Source of the DNA: Thioclava arctica
Lineage (GTDB): Bacteria > Pseudomonadota > Alphaproteobacteria > Rhodobacterales > Rhodobacteraceae
Assembly: GCF_040892615.1 (NCBI RefSeq)
Contig: NZ_JBFRYC010000014.1
Location: 1-64,000, forward strand
DNA length: 64,000 nt
Direction: 5' to 3'
Each line of letters opens with the position of its first letter. Position 1 is the first letter of the stretch. The notes under the pieces were generated by a model that saw nothing but the letters and a program-made list of their open reading frames with translations, did not search any database and had not been told where the DNA came from. Shown here in pieces: positions 59,374-64,000 of the stretch. The translations under genes were made by a program, and so were the position numbers.

Positions 59374-60393
59374 TCAAAGCAGGTTGTTCTGCTTGAGATA
59401 CGCGGTCAGCACGTCATAGACATGCTGGGCCTTGTCCGATTTCTTCGCGACTTTTTCCCACTGGGTGATCGCGATGCGGCGGAATTTGGCGCGCTCTTCG
59501 TCCGACCAGTTGTGGATATGGATCTTGCCGCCAGCTTCGGCTGCAGCCACCGCCTTTTTGTCGGCTGCGGCCAGATCGTTCACCTCGGTCGTCGCGAATG
59601 TCTTGACCGAATCCTCAAAGGCTTTTTGCAGCTCGGGCGACAGGCTGTCCCATTCTTTCTTGTTCATCGCGACGCCCACCAACGGCATCGAGTGGAACCC
59701 CGGATAGACCGGATTGGGCGCGATGTCGTTCAGGCCCTGCGCCTGATTGGTCGAGAACACGGTATAGTCGGCCGCGTCGATCACGCCCTTGTCGAGCGCT
59801 GTATAAACCTCGGATCCGGGCAGGTTCACCGGGGCGGCACCCGCGGCTGCAAACACGTCTTGCACCAGACCTTCGGGGGCGCGCATCTTAAGGCCCTTGA
59901 GATCGGCCACGCCATCCAGCGGCACTTTCGAGACCAGCGATTCAAGCCCCGTCGTGGTTGAACCGACATAGTGCACCCCATAGGGTTCGAACAGATCATT
60001 GGCGAGCTGCTGACCGCCGCCATTGTTCATGAAATCGAGCAATTGATCGGTGCTCGACCATGCACCAACCGGGTTGCCAAGCAACGAAAATGCCGGGTCC
60101 TTGCCTGCGAAATACGAGATGTCGGTGACGATACCGTCGATGATGCCCGCGCCCGTCGCGTCGAGCGTCTCGTTATGCTCGACGACCGAGCCCACCGGCA
60201 TCATCTCGATCTGGATCTGGTCGCCAGTCAGCTTGGCGAGGTTTTTCGTCCAGTTTTGCTGCAAGATAAAGTTCGGATTGCCCGCAGGGTCCGAGCTTTG
60301 GAACTTGTATTTGTGCACCTCGGCTTGCGCGGTGCTCGCCAGTGCCAGCGATGCTACGGTGGCCAGCGCGATATTGCGGATGGTGTTCGTCAT
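59374..60393 (-). CDS. dctP: TRAP transporter substrate-binding protein (DctP family)
   Basis: 339 aa with a Sec signal ending AQA at residue 24. Typical DctP features: YKFQSSDPAGNPNFILQQNW, KLTGDQIQIEMMPVGSVVEH, GLESLVSKVPLDGVADLKGL, KMRAPEGLVQDVFAAAGAAP, and PGSEVYTALDKGVIDAADYT. The arginine in KMRAPE is the usual carboxylate ligand. An AGGGAGG ribosome site precedes the ATG. It lies directly after the gluconokinase gene (24 bp). Confidence 0.94.
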   Translation of the reverse strand: MTNTIRNIALATVASLALASTAQAEVHKYKFQSSDPAGNPNFILQQNWTKNLAKLTGDQIQIEMMPVGSVVEHNETLDATGAGIIDGIVTDISYFAGKDPAFSLLGNPVGAWSSTDQLLDFMNNGGGQQLANDLFEPYGVHYVGSTTTGLESLVSKVPLDGVADLKGLKMRAPEGLVQDVFAAAGAAPVNLPGSEVYTALDKGVIDAADYTVFSTNQAQGLNDIAPNPVYPGFHSMPLVGVAMNKKEWDSLSPELQKAFEDSVKTFATTEVNDLAAADKKAVAAAEAGGKIHIHNWSDEERAKFRRIAITQWEKVAKKSDKAQHVYDVLTAYLKQNNLL

Positions 60394-60417
60394 GGTGTCC
60401 TCCCTTAAACGACGAAG

Positions 60418-60951
60418 TCAACTTTGCGGGGCATTGCCCCATTCGCTTAGTATCTGCGCACACAGCACCTCTGGCGGGTGGGTAATGTCGCAGATCAACG
60501 GGGCTTCCTCGGGCCCCGGTGGCTCCAGATCGGCAAGCTGGCTGTCCAGCAGCGCGATCGGCATGTAGTGGTTTTCGCGTGCCGCCATACGCTGAGCGAT
60601 CAGCGCGCGCGGCCCGGTGAGATGCGCGATATGCATCGTGCCAAGGCCTTTGCGCAGCCGCTCGCGATAGCTGAGTTTGAGCGCCGAGCAGGCGAAAACG
60701 ACGAGCGACGCCTCGTGTTGTGCGGCTTTGACCACCTCGGTCACTCGGTCTAGCCACCCCCATCGCATCGCATCATTCAGCGGCAACCCTGCCGCCATAT
60801 GGGCCACGTTCTCGGCGGGGTGATAATCATCGGCATCAAGATAAATGCCCCCGGCAACCTTGGCGATCCGCATAGCCAGCGTCGTCTTACCGGTGCCGCA
60901 AACTCCCATCACAAGAATGGGTGGCCGCGTGAGGCTGGGTGCGTTTGTCAT
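60418..60951 (-). CDS. gntK: gluconokinase
   Basis: 177 aa, the normal size of the small GntK-type kinase. Walker A is MGVCGTGKTTLAMRIAK. The substrate part reads YLDADDYHPAENVAHMAAGL and PLNDAMRWGWLDRVTEVVK (usual form D-x-D-x-W-L). Also seen are VVFACSALKLSYRERLRKG and the LID arginines in RALIAQRMAARENHYMP. It phosphorylates gluconate to 6-phosphogluconate for the Entner-Doudoroff/pentose pathways. The DDR/W pattern differs slightly from E. coli, but the assignment is safe. First gene of the operon gntK-dctP-dctQ-dctM. Confidence 0.93.
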   Translation of the reverse strand: MTNAPSLTRPPILVMGVCGTGKTTLAMRIAKVAGGIYLDADDYHPAENVAHMAAGLPLNDAMRWGWLDRVTEVVKAAQHEASLVVFACSALKLSYRERLRKGLGTMHIAHLTGPRALIAQRMAARENHYMPIALLDSQLADLEPPGPEEAPLICDITHPPEVLCAQILSEWGNAPQS

Positions 60952-60995
60952 CTTGCCATCTTCGGTCTTGCCGTGTTTCCTAAGGCCAGAGAGTT

Positions 60996-61013
60996 AATGT
61001 AAGCGGTTACATT
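60996..61013. promoter_or_regulatory. LacI-family operator between gntK and its regulator
   Basis: AATGTAAGCGGTTACATT is an 18-bp palindrome with a central CG and only one mismatched pair. It has the form of LacI/GntR-family operators and lies in the 108-bp divergent gap, 45 bp before gntK and 47 bp before the regulator gene. Both promoters could be controlled from it. Confidence 0.8.
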
Positions 61014-61059
61014 CGTCAATCCAACTTCAAGTTGTCTGGTGCCGCGCATCGAGGGCTGA

Positions 61060-62088
61060 ATGAAAAAATCAATTGAAAACAAATCAGTAAAGATGCGCGA
61101 TGTCGCCGATCATGTGGGTGTAAGCGCTGCCACAGTTTCGCGTGCCCTGCGCAACCCCGAGGTGGTGTCCGAAGCGTTACGCACTAAAATCGCCGCCGCC
61201 ATCGAATCACTGGGATATCTGCCCGATCCGGCGGCGCGCGCCTTGGCTTCGACCCGGTCGGACGTGATCGGGGTGATTTTGCCCTCGGTCACCAACAACG
61301 TCTTTTCAGCGGTGATGGACGGGATTTATTCGGCGGCGGAAGGTACGCGCTATTCGGTGCAGCTGGGCTATTCGCGCTACGCGCCGCTTTCAGAAGAGAA
61401 CCTGATCCGGCTGTTTTTGCGTCAGCGCCCGACCGGCTTGATCGTGACCGGAATAGACCAGACCGACGCCGCAAAAGCGCTGTTGCAAGAGGCCGATTGC
61501 CCGGTCGTTCAGATCATGGAAACCGGACCCGCGCCGCATGACCGCATGATCGGGTTTTCGCACTATCAGGCCGCGCGAGCCGCCACCGCGCATCTCATCG
61601 CGCAGGGCTATTCTCAGCCCGGCTTCCTCGGCGCGCGCATGGACCCGCGCACGCAACGCCGCCTGCAAGGTTTTCGCGACGAATTGCGCGCACACGGGAT
61701 TGACGAGGGACGGCGCGTTCACAGCACGACCTACCCCTCATCGGTCACATTGGGCGGGCATCTGCTGGCGCAGCTGATGGATGCGGCTCCCGAAACGGAC
61801 GCGATTTTCTGCATCAATGATGACCTTGCGCTGGGCGCGATGTTCGAGGCGCAGCGGCGCAATCTGCGTATCCCGCAAGATCTTGGGATCTGCGGCTTCA
61901 ATGATATGGAAATGATGGGCGCGGCCGAGCCCTCCCTCACCTCGGTGCGCACGTTTCGGCGCGAGATGGGCGCGGGCGCGGTGCAGCTTATTCTCGACGC
62001 ATTATCGGGCGGGGCGCGTCCAGATGGCAATATCGTCGATCTTGGATTCGAAATCATGCCGCGGCATTCAACCCGGCGGAACAGCTAG
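61060..62088 (+). CDS. LacI-family regulator of the gluconate operon
   Basis: 342 aa. The N-terminal helix-turn-helix and hinge read MRDVADHVGVSAATVSRALR and ALASTRSDVIGVILPSVTNN. The periplasmic-binding-like core follows (LIVTGIDQTDAAK, IFCINDDLALGAMFEAQRRN, GICGFNDMEMMGAAEPSLTS). A GAGGG site lies five bases before the ATG. Its pattern is closest to GntR/IdnR-type repressors. It is transcribed away from gntK with the operator between them, so it most likely represses the TRAP operon until a sugar acid binds. Confidence 0.92.
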   Translation: MKKSIENKSVKMRDVADHVGVSAATVSRALRNPEVVSEALRTKIAAAIESLGYLPDPAARALASTRSDVIGVILPSVTNNVFSAVMDGIYSAAEGTRYSVQLGYSRYAPLSEENLIRLFLRQRPTGLIVTGIDQTDAAKALLQEADCPVVQIMETGPAPHDRMIGFSHYQAARAATAHLIAQGYSQPGFLGARMDPRTQRRLQGFRDELRAHGIDEGRRVHSTTYPSSVTLGGHLLAQLMDAAPETDAIFCINDDLALGAMFEAQRRNLRIPQDLGICGFNDMEMMGAAEPSLTSVRTFRREMGAGAVQLILDALSGGARPDGNIVDLGFEIMPRHSTRRNS

Positions 62089-62180
62089 GACCTAACTGCC
62101 CGATCCCTGTCGGCAAACCCTTGCCTGCGCGCCGCACTCGATAGAAGATCAGACACAGGGAGACGGTTTGGGGGGGAAGC

Positions 62181-63503
62181 ATGCTGTCGCGTTTCGTCAT
62201 CGCGGTTGGACTGGGGCTTTTGGCGGCGCCGGTGTTCGCGTGGGACTTGCCCGCGCCGATCACGAATGACGACTACGCCCCGGTCGACTCCGCCGAGGCA
62301 GCCCTTGGGCGCGATCTGTTTTACGATCCGATCCTGTCGGGCAATCGCAACATTGCCTGTGCGTCGTGTCACCACCCGCGCTTTGCCACCTCGGACGGGC
62401 TGAGCCTTGGTTTGGGCGAGGGCGCGGTCGGGTTGGGCCCGCAGCGCCATATCACCGACACAAATATTCCCGAGCAGCGCGTGCCGCGCAATTCGCCAGC
62501 GCTGTTCAATCTGGGCGCGCATGCCTTCACCCGGCTGTTCGATGACGGCCGGATTGAGGCCGATCCCACGCGCCCGTCGGGCCTGCGCACGCCGATGGAA
62601 GATGAGATGGTGAGCGGCTTTGCCTCGGTCCTGTCGGCGCAGACGATGTTTCCGGTTCTGTCGCCTGATGAGATGGCAGGGCATTATTCCGAAAACGAGA
62701 TCTCCAAAGCGGTGCGCTCGGGTCGCATCACCGGGCCGGGCGGGGCGTGGGACAAGATCGCCGCGCGGGTTGCGGGCGTGCCCGATTATGCCAACCGATT
62801 TGGGCTGGTCTATCCCGAGATCGCCGCCGGTCGGGCGCTGGATTTCACCGATATTTCCAACGCGATTGCGGCCTTTGTCGCCTATGAATGGCGCTCGGAT
62901 CAAAGCCCGTTCGATGCCGCCTTGCGCCATGAGACCCCGCTTGCGGGGCAGGCCGCCGTGGGCGCGCAGATGTTTTATGGGGATTTGGGCTGTGCGCGTT
63001 GTCACTCCGGCCCTTTCCTGAGCGATCAGGCGTTTCACGCGATGGGGGCGCCGCAGATCGGGCCGGGCAAGGCCGAACGCTTTGAAAGCCATTCACTTGA
63101 TGAGGGGCGGATGCGGGTCACCGGACGCCACGAAGACCGCTTTGCCTTTCGCACGCCAAGCCTGCGCAACGTTTTGCAAACCGGGCCTTGGGGGCATGCG
63201 GGCGCGCATGACGATCTACGCGTCTTTCTGGCCGATCATGCCGCCAGAGGGGCGGCACTTGCGGGGTATCAGCGGGCGGTGATCTTGCCGGTTCTGCCCA
63301 ACACCAAACCCGACTGGGCGGTGATGGAGGACCCCACGCAGGTGGCGGACATCGCGGCCGCTGCGGGCAAAGGCATCACACTGACGCCGCCGCAGATTGA
63401 GGCACTGATGGCGTTTCTCGCGACCCTCAGCGATCCGGTGGCTTTGCAGGGGCGCATGGGCATTCCCGCCACGGTGCCAAGCGGGTTGCCCGTCGATCGC
63501 TAA
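62181..63503 (+). CDS. di-haem cytochrome c peroxidase / MauG-family protein
   Basis: 440 aa with a Sec signal (cleavage near residue 20, PVFA-W). Two haem c sites: CASCH at 60-64 and CARCH at 271-275. The surrounding AALGRDLFYDPILSGNRNIA and RVPRNSPALFNLGAHAFTRL are the usual MauG/CcpA blocks. The C-terminus has FAFRTPSLRNVLQTGPWGHA and ALMAFLATLSDP. It acts in the periplasm, as a peroxide-reducing enzyme or an oxidant of a partner. It converges on the CRTAC1-like gene with a 4-nt overlap; such pairs are common. Confidence 0.92.
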   Translation: MLSRFVIAVGLGLLAAPVFAWDLPAPITNDDYAPVDSAEAALGRDLFYDPILSGNRNIACASCHHPRFATSDGLSLGLGEGAVGLGPQRHITDTNIPEQRVPRNSPALFNLGAHAFTRLFDDGRIEADPTRPSGLRTPMEDEMVSGFASVLSAQTMFPVLSPDEMAGHYSENEISKAVRSGRITGPGGAWDKIAARVAGVPDYANRFGLVYPEIAAGRALDFTDISNAIAAFVAYEWRSDQSPFDAALRHETPLAGQAAVGAQMFYGDLGCARCHSGPFLSDQAFHAMGAPQIGPGKAERFESHSLDEGRMRVTGRHEDRFAFRTPSLRNVLQTGPWGHAGAHDDLRVFLADHAARGAALAGYQRAVILPVLPNTKPDWAVMEDPTQVADIAAAAGKGITLTPPQIEALMAFLATLSDPVALQGRMGIPATVPSGLPVDR

Positions 63504-64000
63504 TCGGCGCGGCTGATCTGCGTACAGCGATCCGGGGCAATCGACCGCCAGCTATCGACGCGCCCATCGGGCCAGATCACGCGCGCCTCGGCTTGGGTCA
63601 TGGCCCCCAATCCGAAATGCAAGGGCCCCGCCTGCCCACCGGCATGGCCGCCACCTACGGTCACTTCTTGCGATTGCACCCGGCCATCGCTGCGGATCTC
63701 GACCCACGCGCCGACCGCGTTACGGTTGGGGCCGGGCTGGCTTAGCGCAACGCCCGCCCAATGGCCCGTGTCGGCGGTCACGTTGCGCCACAGCTCCATC
63801 GGTGCGCGGCGGTTCATCACGACCAGATCAAGCCGCCCATCCGCGTTCAGATCAACCAGTGCCGCGCCGCGCGAGCGATCCGTCGTGGCAATGCCCGCGA
63901 CATCGGCTTTCTCGACGAATGTGCCATCCGCGCGCTGCATCAGCAGGTTGTTGGGGTCGTGTATCGCGTTCGAGGGCATCTGATCGACATTGCCCTTGGC
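63500..64000 (-). CDS. CRTAC1/UnbV family protein, 3' part (runs off the right edge)
   Basis: At least 166 residues; the frame is open through 64000, so the start lies outside the window. An FG-GAP/VCBS-like calcium loop is seen in GAALVDLNADGRLDLVVMNR. It is followed by the ASPIC/UnbV domain: HWAGVALSQPGPNRNAVGAW, VQSQEVTVGGGHAGGQAGPL and HFGLGAMTQAEARVIWPDGR. Upstream residues GNVDQMPSNAIHDPNNLL are typical of this family. These are exported repeat-propeller proteins of unclear function. It converges with the MauG-like gene. Confidence 0.9.
   Translation of the reverse strand, partial: AKGNVDQMPSNAIHDPNNLLMQRADGTFVEKADVAGIATTDRSRGAALVDLNADGRLDLVVMNRRAPMELWRNVTADTGHWAGVALSQPGPNRNAVGAWVEIRSDGRVQSQEVTVGGGHAGGQAGPLHFGLGAMTQAEARVIWPDGRVDSWRSIAPDRCTQISRAD

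Noticed and set aside
1..64000. tRNA genes, riboswitches, replication origin
   Set aside because: A visual search of intergenic gaps found no T-loop plus acceptor arrangement, no recognisable riboswitch core and no DnaA-box cluster; short gaps leave little room for them.

Overview
The window looks like chromosomal DNA of an alphaproteobacterium, most likely Rhodobacterales (Paracoccaceae/Roseobacter group). The grounds are GC-rich coding with strong third-position bias, a TRAP transporter operon, a MauG-like peroxidase beside a CRTAC1/UnbV protein, and a left edge that resembles a Rhodobacterales rRNA-operon leader. This placement is inference; no rRNA gene lies in the window.

Layout. (1) 1-723: a minus-strand promoter with an A/T-rich upstream element and a GC-rich start region, reading out of the window, followed by non-coding DNA with a 17-bp inverted repeat. 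(2) 724-35649: a nearly complete flagellar regulon. A short plus-strand block (fliQ-fliR-flhB) converges on a long minus-strand operon (fliE, fliF, fliG, fliK, fliM, fliN, a second fliQ, flhA, fliA, motA, motB, a 92-aa membrane protein, fliH, fliI, fliJ). A divergent plus-strand operon follows (flgB-flgL, a giant sulfotransferase/glycosyltransferase, flgA, fliL, fliP), and then a minus-strand late block (fliC, fliD, fliS, flgM, flgN). Sigma-28 (FliA) and its antagonist FlgM are both present. No che genes, FlaF/FlbT, FliO or flagellar master regulator is in the window. (3) 35.8-37.3 kb and 44.0-44.8 kb: insertion-sequence debris, including an IS427-group element with CTAG target duplications, pieces of an IS3-family element on both sides of the next region, and three copies of a hairpin mini-repeat lying inside transposase remnants. 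(4) 37.3-44.0 kb: a cytoplasmic phosphorelay (REC-only protein, PAS-rich hybrid kinase, Hpt protein, and two divergent response regulators with degenerate GGDEF-like output domains).

(5) 44.8-53.8 kb: a tightly packed plus-strand operon for a surface glycan. It encodes a GlfT2-like galactofuranosyltransferase, a probable beta-trefoil protein, a class II aldolase, an FGGY kinase, an iron-type alcohol dehydrogenase, a LicC-type cytidylyltransferase and a TPR/glycerophosphotransferase fusion. Together these could make a CDP-activated polyol (or related alcohol) and transfer its phosphate to a glycan. This is the best candidate for an undescribed system. (6) 53.9-55.9 kb: two divergent phosphatases (HAD and inositol-monophosphatase families), then a truncated ABC ATPase joined to transposase remains. 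(7) 55.9-62.1 kb: an MFS permease, then a gluconokinase/TRAP operon controlled by a divergent LacI-family regulator with a clear operator. (8) 62.2-64.0 kb: a di-haem MauG-like peroxidase convergent with a CRTAC1/UnbV protein cut by the right edge.

Strongly supported: the identity of most flagellar genes, the phosphorelay, the TRAP/gnt module, MauG and the IS elements. Inference: the chemistry of the polyol-phosphate operon, the target of the giant glycosyltransferase, the roles of the two FliQ copies, and all promoter calls.
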